Shown: positions 18,970 through 28,139, counted from the stretch's first letter. The stretch: 64,000 nt of DNA from Verrucomicrobiota bacterium (GCA_030625775.1 DAOUQC010000001.1:62001-126000); one strand, 5' to 3'. Numbers and translations are program-made. Notes: generated by a model not told the origin, from the letters alone.

Positions 18970-21363
18970 TCAACGAAAAACAACGGGCAATGCTTTTTTC
19001 AGAGCTTCCAGGACTTTTTTGTGAGCCTGTTCGACTTCGGCTTGCTCCAGAGTGCGCGTTTGATGGCGGTAGGTCACGGAATAGGCCAGCGATTTTTTGT
19101 CAGCTGCTAGTTTTTCACCACTCGGATCGGCAAAAACATCGAAGAGGAAAAAGCTTTCGAGCAACGGGTCGTTGATTTTGGCAAATACGGCTTCGATCTC
19201 GCTGTTGGGCAAATCGGCGGGAGCCTCCATGGCGATGTCGCGGTTGCTGGCGGGGTAACGCGGGATTTCGGCATATTGACGGTTGGAGCTACGCGCGGCA
19301 TTCAGAGTAGAGGCGTTGAACTCTGCTACCAGTAAGGGTGTTTCCAAGCCGAACTCGCGGGCCCGGGCAGGAGTGAGTTGCCCACAGATGCCGATTTTGG
19401 ATTTTCCCAGGCGGATTTGTGCCGCCAAAGCAAGGTGGCAACCAGTTTGAGGAGTGATTGGATTGATCTGCACATCCTGTCCCGGGCAAAGGCTTTCGAT
19501 GACACTACGCAAGTCATGGAAGTCCAGGGTTTCCGGCTGCGCTTGTTTCCAGGAGCGAGGTTCCCGGTCACCGGTGATGAGCAGTCCGAGATTGCTTTGC
19601 TCGATTTCCTGTCCTTTCGGGGTGGCGGAAAAAACCGTTCCTAACTCGAACAGTCGCAGAGCGCTGTTGCCCATATTCACATTATGCCTGGCGATGCTTA
19701 GCAGGCTGGGAACCAAAGAGGGGCGGAGATAGACATAATCGTCACTGATTGGGTTTTTAATTCGCAGCGGAAGCAGCCCGCCTTTGAGCGCTTTGCCGGG
19801 ATCGTCGGCGAGTTGGGATTCAGCGATCAGCTTGACACTCAGGGATTCGTAAAAACCTTGATAAACGAGTTGGTCGCGAAGTGAGCGATTAGCTGCGTAG
19901 ATCTTGTCTTCCTTTGAGGCAGGAGCGTAGGTGCCGCAGGTTCGTGAGGGGATCTTGTCCAGCCCGTAAACGCGGGCGATTTCTTCGATGAGATCCACCT
20001 GGCGGCTCAGGTCGAGTCGCCAGGTGGGGATTTTCCATGTGGTGCCATTGCGAGTCAAGCCGAGCGATGTCAGGATGGTATCGATTTTGTCATCGCCGAT
20101 GTTGTGGCCGAGAAGTTGATGGCAGGCTTGATGGGCAAAGGTAACGTTAGCCGGAGCGCTGGGGGTTTCTCCGGCAACAAGAGCTTTTTCATCAGCTTGC
20201 CCGGAGGTGAGCTCGCTGATCAATTTTACTGCCAGCTCAGAAATGGCGAGGGTTTGCAGGGGATCGATGCCACGTTCAAAGCGGTAACTGGAATCGCTGC
20301 TGAGATTGAAACGGCGAGCCGTTGCACGAATGCCACTGGGGGTGAAATAAGCGGCTTCGAGCAGAATGTCGGTGGTGGCCTCGGTCACACCGCTGTCAGC
20401 TCCACCCAGGACTCCGGCGATGGCCTGGGCTTGTTCGCCGTCAGCGATGACCAGATCGGACGAGTTGAGCTCATAGCTTTCGCCGTCGAGGGCGGTGATT
20501 TTTTCACCGTCTTGAGCGGGGCGAACCTGGATGCCACCGTTTAGCTTGGCGAGATCAAAGGCGTGCAGGGGCTGTCCTGTTTCGTGCAGGATGTAGTTGG
20601 TGATGTCGACTACATTGTTGATCGGGCGCAGGCCGACGGCTTCGAGTTTTTCTTTCAGCCAGTCCGGGCTGGGGCCGACTTTGACCGAGCGGATGAAGTG
20701 GCCACTGTAAAGAGGGCAGCTTTCGGTAGCCTGAATGTCGATGATTTCCGTGGCAGCCGGGCTTGCTTTTGAAGCATCTGAATGGTGGGCAATGTTGCCT
20801 TTGAGTTTCCGTCCGGTCAGGGCGGCAAGTTCGCGTGCCAGGCCGAGATGGCAAAGCAGATCGGGACGGTTCGGGGTGATCTCGACGTCGAAGATAGTAT
20901 CGGCAGTGACGATGTCTGAAAAGGGAGTGCCGGGTGAGGCCTCGGTATCGAGAATCAACAGTCCGTCGGATTCGTCGGCGAGGCCGAGTTCGCTGGCACT
21001 GCACATCATGCCGTGGGATTCGATGCCGCGCATTTTGCAGGGAGCGATTTTGAATCCGCCGGGTAGTTCACAACCCGGTTGGGCAAGAGGGATTTTGTCA
21101 CCAACCTGGTAATTTTTTGCCCCACAAACAATCTGCACGGGCATGTCGCCACCGGCGTCGATTTGGCAGACGCTGAGTTTGTCAGCATCGGGATGTTTTT
21201 CAGAGATGAGCACTTGTGCCACCACCAGTTGATCGATCGCAGCACCGCGTGTTTCAATACCTTCGACTTCAATGCCTGCAAAAGTCAGCAAGTCATCGAT
21301 TTCAGAAACGGAAAGGTCGTCGAGGTCGAGGTGGTCGTTGAGCCAGTTGAGTGAAAATTTCAT
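18970..21363 (-). CDS. pheT: Phenylalanyl-tRNA synthetase beta subunit
   Basis: 797 residues, the usual length of bacterial PheT. It begins MKFSLNWLNDHLDLDDLS and contains the tRNA-binding EMAP/Arc1-like domain (LVVAQVLISEKHPDADKLSVC), the B3/B4 editing region (ITPNRPDLLCHLGLARELAALTG, ALDGESYELNSSDLVIADG), the B5 domain, a class II-like core, and the C-terminal FDX-ACB anticodon-binding domain (RYPASNRDIAMEAPADLPN ... KKSLAYSVTYRHQTRTL). It forms the alpha2-beta2 enzyme with PheS, whose gene lies 32 bases upstream. Confidence 0.97.
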   Translation of the reverse strand: MKFSLNWLNDHLDLDDLSVSEIDDLLTFAGIEVEGIETRGAAIDQLVVAQVLISEKHPDADKLSVCQIDAGGDMPVQIVCGAKNYQVGDKIPLAQPGCELPGGFKIAPCKMRGIESHGMMCSASELGLADESDGLLILDTEASPGTPFSDIVTADTIFDVEITPNRPDLLCHLGLARELAALTGRKLKGNIAHHSDASKASPAATEIIDIQATESCPLYSGHFIRSVKVGPSPDWLKEKLEAVGLRPINNVVDITNYILHETGQPLHAFDLAKLNGGIQVRPAQDGEKITALDGESYELNSSDLVIADGEQAQAIAGVLGGADSGVTEATTDILLEAAYFTPSGIRATARRFNLSSDSSYRFERGIDPLQTLAISELAVKLISELTSGQADEKALVAGETPSAPANVTFAHQACHQLLGHNIGDDKIDTILTSLGLTRNGTTWKIPTWRLDLSRQVDLIEEIARVYGLDKIPSRTCGTYAPASKEDKIYAANRSLRDQLVYQGFYESLSVKLIAESQLADDPGKALKGGLLPLRIKNPISDDYVYLRPSLVPSLLSIARHNVNMGNSALRLFELGTVFSATPKGQEIEQSNLGLLITGDREPRSWKQAQPETLDFHDLRSVIESLCPGQDVQINPITPQTGCHLALAAQIRLGKSKIGICGQLTPARAREFGLETPLLVAEFNASTLNAARSSNRQYAEIPRYPASNRDIAMEAPADLPNSEIEAVFAKINDPLLESFFLFDVFADPSGEKLAADKKSLAYSVTYRHQTRTLEQAEVEQAHKKVLEALKKALPVVFR

Positions 21364-21395
21364 AGCTGCTGTGGAAAATGTGTCAGGCTAATGGA

Positions 21396-22415
21396 CTAGG
21401 CGAATTGACGGAGAAAACGCAGGTCGTTTTCGCTGAAAAGCCGCAGGTCGGGAATGCCGTGTTTGATCATTGCCAAACGGTCGATACCGAGTCCGAAAGC
21501 AAAACCGCTTACATTATCGGGAGAAAACAGGTCGTCCTCGCGGCTGCTGTTGATGGCTTCAAAAACCGCAGGATCCACCATGCCGCAACCGGCGATCTCG
21601 ATCCAGCGAGAGGCTTTTCCGGCAGCATGAAGTTTGATGTCGATTTCGAAACTGGGTTCGGTGAAGGGGAAAAAATGAGGGCGGAAACGAAGTTCGGTGT
21701 CTGCACCAAAAATCGAGTGGAAGAAATACTCGAGCGTACCTTTCAGGTCGGCGAGGGTGACTTCCCGATCAACGTAGAGGCCTTCGAGCTGGGTGAAAGA
21801 AATAGAGTGGGTCGCATCGATCTCATCCCGGCGGAAAGCCGAGCCGGGGGCAATGATTCGAACCGGCGGAGCGTCAGCTCCTTCCATGGTGCGGACCTGC
21901 ACGGAGGAAGTGTGGGTTCGCAGCAATTTACCGCTGTCGAAATAGAAAGTGTCTTTTTCGTTGCGAGCCGGGTGGTCGGCGGGAGTATTGAGGGCATCAA
22001 AACAATGCCATTCGGTTTCGATTTCAGGGCCCTCGGCGATGGCGAATCCCAGGTGATGCAAAGTGTCAACCGCTCGATTGAGCATCTGGCTGAGTGGGTG
22101 TCCGGCCCCCTGGGGTAAAGAACGGGAGGGCAGGGTGGGATCAATGTCGGCAACCGCTTCAGCGTCTTTCAAAGCGGCAAGTTCACTACTGCGTTCATCG
22201 ATCAGTCCGGTGATGGTATTGCGGACCTCGTTGAGTTTTTGACCAACGGCGCGTTTGTCTTCTTTACTGACGTCGCGCATTCCCGCAGCGGCGGCGGTCA
22301 AACGTCCTTTTTTGCCGAGGTAGTGAATACGGAACTCTTCGAGGGAGGATTCAGAGTCAACCGATTTGATGGCCGCGAGGGCATCGCTTTGAATGGCTGA
22401 AAGTTCGTCTAACAT
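21396..22415 (-). CDS. pheS: Phenylalanyl-tRNA synthetase alpha subunit
   Basis: 339 residues from ATG 22415 (MLDELSAIQSDALAAIKS); the open frame runs back to 22541 but passes through a perfect hairpin and lacks family similarity. The N-terminal coiled coil is followed by the class II catalytic core with motif 2 FRRDEIDATHSISFTQLEG and motif 3 GFAFGLGIDRLAMI. It charges tRNA-Phe with PheT. The order rpmI-rplT-pheS-pheT is the widespread bacterial arrangement, here without infC at the front. Confidence 0.97.
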   Translation of the reverse strand: MLDELSAIQSDALAAIKSVDSESSLEEFRIHYLGKKGRLTAAAAGMRDVSKEDKRAVGQKLNEVRNTITGLIDERSSELAALKDAEAVADIDPTLPSRSLPQGAGHPLSQMLNRAVDTLHHLGFAIAEGPEIETEWHCFDALNTPADHPARNEKDTFYFDSGKLLRTHTSSVQVRTMEGADAPPVRIIAPGSAFRRDEIDATHSISFTQLEGLYVDREVTLADLKGTLEYFFHSIFGADTELRFRPHFFPFTEPSFEIDIKLHAAGKASRWIEIAGCGMVDPAVFEAINSSREDDLFSPDNVSGFAFGLGIDRLAMIKHGIPDLRLFSENDLRFLRQFA

Positions 22416-22436
22416 GATCAGTGTTTTGGAAATAAG

Positions 22437-22461
22437 GAAGCCGGCTTGTTTGGCCGGCTTC
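22437..22461 (-). promoter_or_regulatory. Perfect hairpin in the pheS leader
   Basis: GAAGCCGGC-7-GCCGGCTTC forms a perfect 9-bp stem with a 7-base loop, ending 22 bases before the pheS ATG. In the - strand transcript it is followed by CTTATTTCC, which is U-rich but not a clean T-run. It could act as a partial terminator or attenuator between rplT and pheS, or mask the pheS ribosome site. I see no Phe-rich leader peptide to support classic attenuation. Confidence 0.45.
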
Positions 22462-22546
22462 TCAACAAAGTCTAAGTGACTTGATATCTTTACGAAAAGA
22501 CGGGTTGCGCGGAAGGATTCCGACAAGCCGCCCTTTGGCAAGAATC

Positions 22547-22568
22547 ACGGGCAAGATGCCCGTTCTAC
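22547..22568. repeat. Palindromic unit ACGGGC-AAGAT-GCCCGT with GTTCTAC tail
   Basis: A perfect 6-bp stem with a 5-base loop (22547-22563) followed by GTTCTAC (22562-22568). It ends two bases from the rplT stop codon. The tail and the following TTTAG are shared with the unit at 4793-4815, which argues for a repeated element and against a gene-specific terminator. Confidence 0.55.
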
Positions 22569-22570
22569 GT

Positions 22571-22945
22571 TTAGGCCGCTGCCGTTTTTGCTTCGAGCGC
22601 GCTTTTTGCTTGCTCGAAGATAGCGTCAAAAGCAGTCTCGTCGTGGATGGCGATTTCGGACAGAACCTTGCGGTCGAGTTCGATGCCGGCAGCCGTGAGG
22701 CCTTCCATGAAACGGTTGTAATTCAGACCGCGGGCGCGAGTGGCTGCGTTGATGCGCTGGATCCACAGACGACGAAAATTGCGTTTGCGATTTTTGCGGT
22801 CGCGGTAGGCCCATGACTGGGCTTTGAACACCGCATCCTTAGCGGTGCGGTAAAGTTTTGAGCGTGATCCGCGAAAGCCTTTGGCTTTTTTCAGGATGCG
22901 TTTCCGTCTTTTACGACTGGCTGGTGCGTTGGTTGCGCGTGGCAT
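22571..22945 (-). CDS. rplT: Ribosomal protein L20
   Basis: 124 residues, very basic. It begins MPRATNAPASRKRRKRILKK and contains GFRGSRSKLYRTAKDAVFKAQSWAYRDRKNRKR and LWIQRINAATRARGLNYNRFMEGL, the L20 signature. It binds 23S rRNA early in large-subunit assembly. A GGAGGAATAA ribosome site precedes the ATG. The alanine-rich C-terminus runs straight into a dispersed palindrome. Confidence 0.97.
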   Translation of the reverse strand: MPRATNAPASRKRRKRILKKAKGFRGSRSKLYRTAKDAVFKAQSWAYRDRKNRKRNFRRLWIQRINAATRARGLNYNRFMEGLTAAGIELDRKVLSEIAIHDETAFDAIFEQAKSALEAKTAAA

Positions 22946-23109
22946 GTTTTATTCCTCCGAACGGACTGTTGGTTATTAAGCGATTCGCTGACTCATCCAT
23001 TCAGTAGATTTCGCAGCCTGTTTTTTAAGCGGGCCTTTGACCGAAACCAGTCAGTAGAATCGTATTTTAGCCGACTTCGGATCAACCGAAGATCGACTTG
23101 TAAAAATGT

Positions 23110-23319
23110 TTAACCGAAAGGCAAATCTGCCTTGATATTCGGGACATCACATTTCGCTACCAGTGCAGCCTGACCGAGACGACGTCTCCGTTTAGCGTTC
23201 TTACGGCGTAAAAGATGGCGTTTGCCTTGGCGACGACGAATCACTTTACCGCTTCCGGTAATTTTGAATCGTTTTGCGACACCCTTACGTGTTTTTGCTT
23301 TTCCTGCTGTTCTGGCCAT
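23110..23319 (-). CDS. rpmI: Ribosomal protein L35
   Basis: 69 residues from ATG 23319 (MARTAGKAKTRKGVAKRFK); the open frame extends upstream to 23370 but L35 begins here. The middle has the typical GKVIRRRQGKRHLLRRKN basic block. The 164-base gap to rplT carries a CTTCGG-5-CCGAAG hairpin just after the stop. It is the first gene of the r-protein/pheST group; infC is not upstream, where dcd is divergent instead. Confidence 0.95.
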   Translation of the reverse strand: MARTAGKAKTRKGVAKRFKITGSGKVIRRRQGKRHLLRRKNAKRRRRLGQAALVAKCDVPNIKADLPFG

Positions 23320-23442
23320 AGCGAGCGGGAAAATAGAGAGCTTTTGCCGTTGTGCAAATGAAATTGCCAAAAATAAAGGATAAAATCCAGATGAGGCTTC
23401 GAAATAGTTGCGTTGAGGCGTAGATCGGATAAGGGAAAGACT

Positions 23443-23979
23443 ATGATTTTGTCGGATAAAGCTATTTTAGATGCCATGGAGAAGGGGGAAATCGTAGTCG
23501 ATCCCTATGACCAGGACTGCCTTGGCACGAACAGTTACGATGTGCACTTGAGCAAACATCTGGCTACTTATTCGAACCGGGTACTCGATGCGCGCAAGCA
23601 CAATGAGATCGATCACTTTGAGATTTCGGAGCAGGGATTTGTGTTGGAACCACAGATTAATTACCTGGGAGCGACGATGGAATACACTGAAACCCACGCA
23701 ACGGTGCCGTTTCTGGAAGGTAAATCGAGTGTCGGGCGGCTGGGAATCGATATTCACGCTACGGCGGGAAAAGGCGATGTGGGATTTTGTAACTACTGGA
23801 CGCTGGAGATTTCGGTCAAGCAGCCGGTGCGGGTTTACGCAGGCATGCCGATTGGTCAGTTGATTTATTTCCAGGTGCAAGGGGAGATTCTGAATCCCTA
23901 CAGCCAGAAAAAATCAGCCAAGTACACTGAGAAAACCCATCGCCCGGTGGAGTCGATGATGTGGAAGAATGACTTTTAG
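23443..23979 (+). CDS. dcd: dCTP deaminase
   Basis: 178 residues from ATG 23443, preceded by AAGGGAAAGA; the frame is open back to 23413 without support. It starts MILSDKAILDAMEKGEIVVDP and contains SYDVHL, the EGKSSVGRLGIDIHATAG active-site segment and AGMPIGQLIYFQ. The Ser-Arg and Glu residues used in deamination are in place (KSSVGR; TLEISV). It converts dCTP to dUTP, feeding thymidylate synthesis, and fits the nucleotide metabolism theme with nrdAB and carA. Confidence 0.95.
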   Translation: MILSDKAILDAMEKGEIVVDPYDQDCLGTNSYDVHLSKHLATYSNRVLDARKHNEIDHFEISEQGFVLEPQINYLGATMEYTETHATVPFLEGKSSVGRLGIDIHATAGKGDVGFCNYWTLEISVKQPVRVYAGMPIGQLIYFQVQGEILNPYSQKKSAKYTEKTHRPVESMMWKNDF

Positions 23980-24009
23980 GGGGAAGGTAGTAGGGGGTTA
24001 GGTTGTAGG

Positions 24010-24348
24010 CTAGGTGTGGAGTGGTTCGGTGAAGCCGGAGGCTTCCAAGCCATTAGCCTGTGGTTGAGAGAGGAACGAGCGATACCACAGGAAAGGAGAG
24101 GGCAAAAAGAGTGCATCCCAGCGGAATGCCAGAGGGGAGGGGTTGTTTTTTGGAGAGGTTTTGTCACCCTCAACAGGCTGAAGGACGCCGAAGTCACGGG
24201 TGTATTGAATATTTACGGTTAGAAAGACCACGTGCATTAGGTCTTTCTCTTCATATTCCGGATTGCTGCTGGGTTTCCAAGTGCCGGCCAAGATGTAGCT
24301 GCCGTTAGCAAAGGTGATCTGGGTGGTGATTTCCTTGATGTCATCCAT
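24010..24348 (-). CDS. Doubtful hypothetical reading frame between dcd and the esterase gene
   Basis: A frame from ATG 24348 begins MDDIKEITTQITFANGSYIL and runs 112 residues. The first 50 residues could be real protein, but the second half (NPSPLAFRWDALFLPSP and the Pro/Ser-rich remainder) reads like translated non-coding DNA. No ribosome site is evident and it occupies a gap between two + strand genes. It may be a remnant gene or part of a dispersed non-coding element. Confidence 0.25.
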   Translation of the reverse strand: MDDIKEITTQITFANGSYILAGTWKPSSNPEYEEKDLMHVVFLTVNIQYTRDFGVLQPVEGDKTSPKNNPSPLAFRWDALFLPSPFLWYRSFLSQPQANGLEASGFTEPLHT

Positions 24349-24411
24349 TGCAATGCGAAATTCAACCGCAACAAACTTGCGACTGGAGCATCGAGCCCTC
24401 ATAGTGCTCGC

Positions 24412-25299
24412 ATGATGCTAAACCCCTTCGCTCGATTAGTTCTGTCTACTTTGGTTTTATCAGCCTCCCTGGTTAGTGCAGATGATAAAGAATACAAACC
24501 TGGTCCGGATGCGATGCCCAAGGAAGGGGTGCCCAAGGGGGTGGTGACGAAGCATGAATGGAAGAGTAAAATTTTTCCAGGTACGGTGCGGGATTACTGG
24601 GTCTATGTGCCGGCTCAATATGATGGCAAAAGTCCCGCTGCTTTGATGGTGTTCCAGGACGGTGGAGGTATTATCCGTGAGAAAGGTTCCTTCCGTGCAC
24701 CCATTGTTTTCGATAACCTGATCGCGGCGGGCGAGATGCCGGTGACGATTGGATTGTTTATCAATCCGGGAGTGGTGCCGCCGGCGAAAGAAGGGCAGAA
24801 GGGGCGCAAAAACCGGAGTTACGAATACGATACGCTGAGTGACCAATATGCGCGGTTCATGTTGGAAGAGATGATTCCCGAGTTGGAGAAAAAATACAAG
24901 ATTACCAAAAATCCGGAGGGTCGAGGGATCTGCGGCAACAGCTCGGGTGGGATTTGTGCTTTTACTGTGGCCTGGGAACGTCCGGATGCTTTCCGCAAGG
25001 TGGTGAGTCACGTGGGCAGTTTTACCAACATTCGCGGAGGGCATGTGTATCCGGCATTGATCCGCAAGACGGAGAAAAAACCGTTGCGGGTGTTTTTGCA
25101 GGATGGAAAAAATGATTTGGATAATTTGCACGGCAATTGGCCGTTGGCGAACCAGCAGATGGCCAAGGCTCTGGAGTTCTCCGGTTATGATTACAAATTT
25201 GTGTTTGGTGAGGGAGTTCACAGTGGGCGTCACGGCGGAGCGATTCTGCCGGATACGATGAGATGGATCTGGAGGAACTGGAAAGAAGAGAAATATTGA
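24412..25299 (+). CDS. Secreted esterase (feruloyl/enterochelin esterase-like alpha/beta hydrolase)
   Basis: 295 residues with a signal peptide (hydrophobic run to about residue 23, LVSA before DDKEY). It matches the esterase D/Fes type (PF00756): VYVPAQYDGKSPAALMVFQDGG, then the nucleophile elbow GICGNSSGGICAF, and GEGVHSGRHGG near the end providing the His. The acid is probably in LQDGKNDLDN. It probably cleaves ester bonds in plant or algal polysaccharide decorations. It is first of four + strand exported hydrolase genes; the next starts 24 bases later. Confidence 0.85.
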   Translation: MMLNPFARLVLSTLVLSASLVSADDKEYKPGPDAMPKEGVPKGVVTKHEWKSKIFPGTVRDYWVYVPAQYDGKSPAALMVFQDGGGIIREKGSFRAPIVFDNLIAAGEMPVTIGLFINPGVVPPAKEGQKGRKNRSYEYDTLSDQYARFMLEEMIPELEKKYKITKNPEGRGICGNSSGGICAFTVAWERPDAFRKVVSHVGSFTNIRGGHVYPALIRKTEKKPLRVFLQDGKNDLDNLHGNWPLANQQMAKALEFSGYDYKFVFGEGVHSGRHGGAILPDTMRWIWRNWKEEKY

Positions 25300-25323
25300 A
25301 TAAGGAACAAGGAGTGCAGAATT

Positions 25324-26244
25324 TTGAATGAAATGATGAGAGCTATAGTTATATTTTTGCTGTTGTTGGGCTGGGCTGGCGGGGTTTTGGCTCAGGACAT
25401 GCCCTTGTCGCAGGTGTTGATTGATGGAGAGGGCTGGCAGGCGGTCAGCGAGGGGCATGGCTTTACTGATGGCGTGTGTTCGGATGCGGAGGGGAATGTT
25501 TATTTTTCTGATGTGAGAAGCGGGCAGGTTATTTACAAGGTCGATCTGGACGGCAAGGTGTCGGAGTTCATCAAGGATGCGGCGGGGATCAGTGGTTTGC
25601 AGTGGGCGGCGGACGGGAAGCTCTATGCCTGCGTTGCGCGCGGCCGGATGGTGGTGCGTTTTGATAAGGAGGGGAAGATGGAAATTTTAGCCAAGGAAGT
25701 GCGCCCCAATGATCTGGTAGTGACCCATGACGGCAATGTGTATTTCACCCAGACGCCGGAGAAGGAGATTCGTCGGATAGATCCCAGCGGCAAGATGACG
25801 GTGGTCAGCAAGGATGTGGTGACCAAACCCAACGGGATCACCTTGTCGGCTGACCAGGGAACTTTAGCGGTTTCGGATTATGGTGGAAAATATGTGTGGA
25901 CCTTTCGGATTGAGAAAGACGGGTCTTTGTCCTATCCGCAGAATTACATGATGATGAGAACGCCGCACAGCAATCCTGAGGTAGCTAAAGGGGACGGGAT
26001 GGCAACGGATGCGGATGGGCGGTATTATGTGACCTCGGCAGAAGGTTTGCAGATGTATGATCCGACCGGGCGCATGGGAGGGGTGATCGCCAAACCGCAA
26101 AATGCTGGATTGGTAAGTGCGACCTTTGCCGGTCCGGGTTTGAGTTATTTGTATGTTGCTTGCGGAGATAAGATTTATCGTCGCAAGACAAAGACCAAAG
26201 GGGTGTTGTTTTTTCAGCAACCGAAACTGGATAAACAGAAATGA
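25324..26244 (+). CDS. Secreted SMP-30/gluconolactonase-like six-bladed propeller protein
   Basis: 306 residues. The TTG at 25324 is favoured because an AAGGAG site (25309-25314) lies nine bases upstream; ATG 25333 and 25336 are alternatives in the same frame. A signal peptide follows (IVIFLLLLGWAGGVLAQ). The mature protein repeats the SMP-30 pattern (GVCSDAEGNVYFSDVRSGQVIYK, RPNDLVVTHDGNVYFTQ, KPNGITLSADQGTLAVSDYGG), with metal-binding acidic and Asn residues of lactonases in NDL and PNG. A sugar lactonase activity is likely. It overlaps the following gene by four bases. Confidence 0.85.
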   Translation: MNEMMRAIVIFLLLLGWAGGVLAQDMPLSQVLIDGEGWQAVSEGHGFTDGVCSDAEGNVYFSDVRSGQVIYKVDLDGKVSEFIKDAAGISGLQWAADGKLYACVARGRMVVRFDKEGKMEILAKEVRPNDLVVTHDGNVYFTQTPEKEIRRIDPSGKMTVVSKDVVTKPNGITLSADQGTLAVSDYGGKYVWTFRIEKDGSLSYPQNYMMMRTPHSNPEVAKGDGMATDADGRYYVTSAEGLQMYDPTGRMGGVIAKPQNAGLVSATFAGPGLSYLYVACGDKIYRRKTKTKGVLFFQQPKLDKQK

Positions 26245-28139
26245 TGGGCAGGAGAAAGTTGAGGCGTCTGATTACAGGGGCGGTTGTTTTGTTCGCCATT
26301 TTGTTGGCAGGGGCTTGGTATGGAATTCTGACCACTGCGGAATCGCGGCAGCTGGGACGTGAGTTAGTTCGTTTGCATGACCTGGTGGAACCACGGGATG
26401 AGGCTTCGGCCAAAACGATATCGATAAGGCTGAAGTTTTTGCAGGCCTCGGCGTTCAAGGGGAAGTTGGAGGGCCAGGAAATTGCGCTTCGTTACCGTTG
26501 GCCGGATCGTCTGGTCTTGCAGGCAAATGTGGATGGCGGAGATTACGCCGTGGGCCGGGATGGGGAGGAAGTTTGGGCCTGGGCGGCAGAGAAACAGTTT
26601 GCTGTGATCGGGGTCAATGATGTGCCGCGGTTTTCACAATTTCCAGATAGCGTAAAGGTTGTGGAATTGGCAGATTTTTCATTGCCAGTAAAGCGCTGGC
26701 ACCTGTGGCTGGCACCGGCGATGCTTGAAGTCGATCATGAAGACGGGTGGAAAATTTCAGTGCGGGACTGGGCTCGTAATGCCTTTGATTTGCCTGAGGG
26801 TGAGATGCATCTGGCCTTTGGTAATGGTGGCGATATCGAACACCTGGAGTTGCAGGTGGGTGACGAGGAGGTGGAAATCAGGATTGCTGACTTGCGGGTT
26901 GAGGACAGTGTCAATGATCAGTCATGGAAGATTCCCGTTCCGGAAAATGTGAAGGTGGAACGGGTGGCTCTGGCTCATCTGAAAAAGTTTTCCGAAGTGA
27001 TGCTGGCGAACCTGGATAATAAGATTGCGGTCTTGCAGGCTGAGACGATCGGTCAACGGCGGGTGGTGGCGGAGCATGGCAAGGGCAGGTTGGAGAGTAT
27101 CGACGGGACGAGGGTAATGTTTTTGCAGGGATCGCCTGAAGAGATGGGTGAACAGCATGGTAAGCTGTTGAGGGATGAAGCACGAAATCTGGTGGACAGG
27201 ATTGTTTACGGGGTGGGAGTAGGAAGTTCGATCGCCAAAGGCCGGTGGTTTTTTGGAGAGATCGAAGAAGCACAGAACCGCCTTGAACCTTTCATTCCGA
27301 AACCCTATTTGCGTGAGATGGATTCACTGGCGGCCGCAGCGGGATTGCATCCGGAAGAAACCAGGTTGGCGAATTTTTTTCCAGAGCTATTTCATTGCAC
27401 GGGATTTGCATTGCACGGGAATGCGACGGTGGGGGGACGGATGTATCACGGGCGTGTGTTGGATTATCTACGCGGACTCGGTTTGGAACAAAATGCGGTG
27501 GTGATGGTGATGCAACCTGATGAGGGCAATGCCTGGGTGAATGTGGGTTATGCCGGCTTCATCGGATCGGTGACAGCGATGAATGAAAAACACCTGGCGA
27601 TCGGTGAGATGGGGGGGCGGGGAGAGGGAGACTGGGACGGCAAACCGATGGCGCAGTTGATGCGGGAAGTGATGGAAAAGGCGGACACGATTGACGAAGC
27701 GGTGAAGATCATGCGGGAGAGTCCGCGAACCTGTGTGTATTATTATGTGATCTCAGATGCCAAAACGAAACGGGCGGTCGGGATCAAGGCGACGCCGGAT
27801 TTGTTTGAGGAGGTGTGGAGCGGAGAGTCGCATCCGCAGTTGACTGATCCGGTCGAGGACACGGTTCTGATGTCTTCAGGAGATCGTTACAAGGAGCTGG
27901 TCAAGCGGGTGAAGGGCCAGTGGGGAAAGTTTGATGAAGGTTCGGCGAGGGACTTGATGAGCCGCCCGGTCTGTATGACTTCGAACATCCAGAGTGTGTT
28001 GTTCGCGCCTGATACACTGGATTTCTGGGTGGCGAATGCGGACTCTGATCACGTGGCAAGTGAGACGAGGTACACGAAGTATAATTTGGATGAGTTGTTG
28101 GGGAGGATGAAAGCTGGGGAGCTGACGAAAGCAGAATAG
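26241..28139 (+). CDS. Membrane-anchored LolA-like domain fused to a C45 acyltransferase/hydrolase
   Basis: 632 residues, starting at ATG 26241 inside the stop of the previous gene (ATGA overlap), so coupled translation is likely. Residues 8-30 are a signal anchor. Residues about 55-270 are beta-rich and resemble LolA/DUF2092-type lipid-binding folds. Residues about 285-632 match the C45 family (acyl-CoA:6-aminopenicillanate acyltransferase-like N-terminal-nucleophile fold): FLQGSPEEMGEQHGKLL, the candidate nucleophile Cys in FPELFHCTGFAL (about C386), GRVLDYLRGLG and MNEKHLAIGEMGG. In proven family members the Cys is exposed by self-cleavage; here the His precedes it, which I cannot judge from sequence. 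The substrate is unknown. Confidence 0.8.
   Translation: MMGRRKLRRLITGAVVLFAILLAGAWYGILTTAESRQLGRELVRLHDLVEPRDEASAKTISIRLKFLQASAFKGKLEGQEIALRYRWPDRLVLQANVDGGDYAVGRDGEEVWAWAAEKQFAVIGVNDVPRFSQFPDSVKVVELADFSLPVKRWHLWLAPAMLEVDHEDGWKISVRDWARNAFDLPEGEMHLAFGNGGDIEHLELQVGDEEVEIRIADLRVEDSVNDQSWKIPVPENVKVERVALAHLKKFSEVMLANLDNKIAVLQAETIGQRRVVAEHGKGRLESIDGTRVMFLQGSPEEMGEQHGKLLRDEARNLVDRIVYGVGVGSSIAKGRWFFGEIEEAQNRLEPFIPKPYLREMDSLAAAAGLHPEETRLANFFPELFHCTGFALHGNATVGGRMYHGRVLDYLRGLGLEQNAVVMVMQPDEGNAWVNVGYAGFIGSVTAMNEKHLAIGEMGGRGEGDWDGKPMAQLMREVMEKADTIDEAVKIMRESPRTCVYYYVISDAKTKRAVGIKATPDLFEEVWSGESHPQLTDPVEDTVLMSSGDRYKELVKRVKGQWGKFDEGSARDLMSRPVCMTSNIQSVLFAPDTLDFWVANADSDHVASETRYTKYNLDELLGRMKAGELTKAE

Noticed and set aside
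24010..24348. Possible link between the 24.0 kb and 30.3 kb gene-free DNA through a shared GAGGAACGAG 10-mer
   Set aside because: A single 10-base identity (24070-24079 and the complement of 30357-30366) is not enough to claim a shared element.
24460..25458. Long - strand open frame (332 codons) opposite the esterase gene
   Set aside because: It is antisense to a well-supported esterase with signal peptide and catalytic motifs; its translation is low complexity and shows no recognisable domain.
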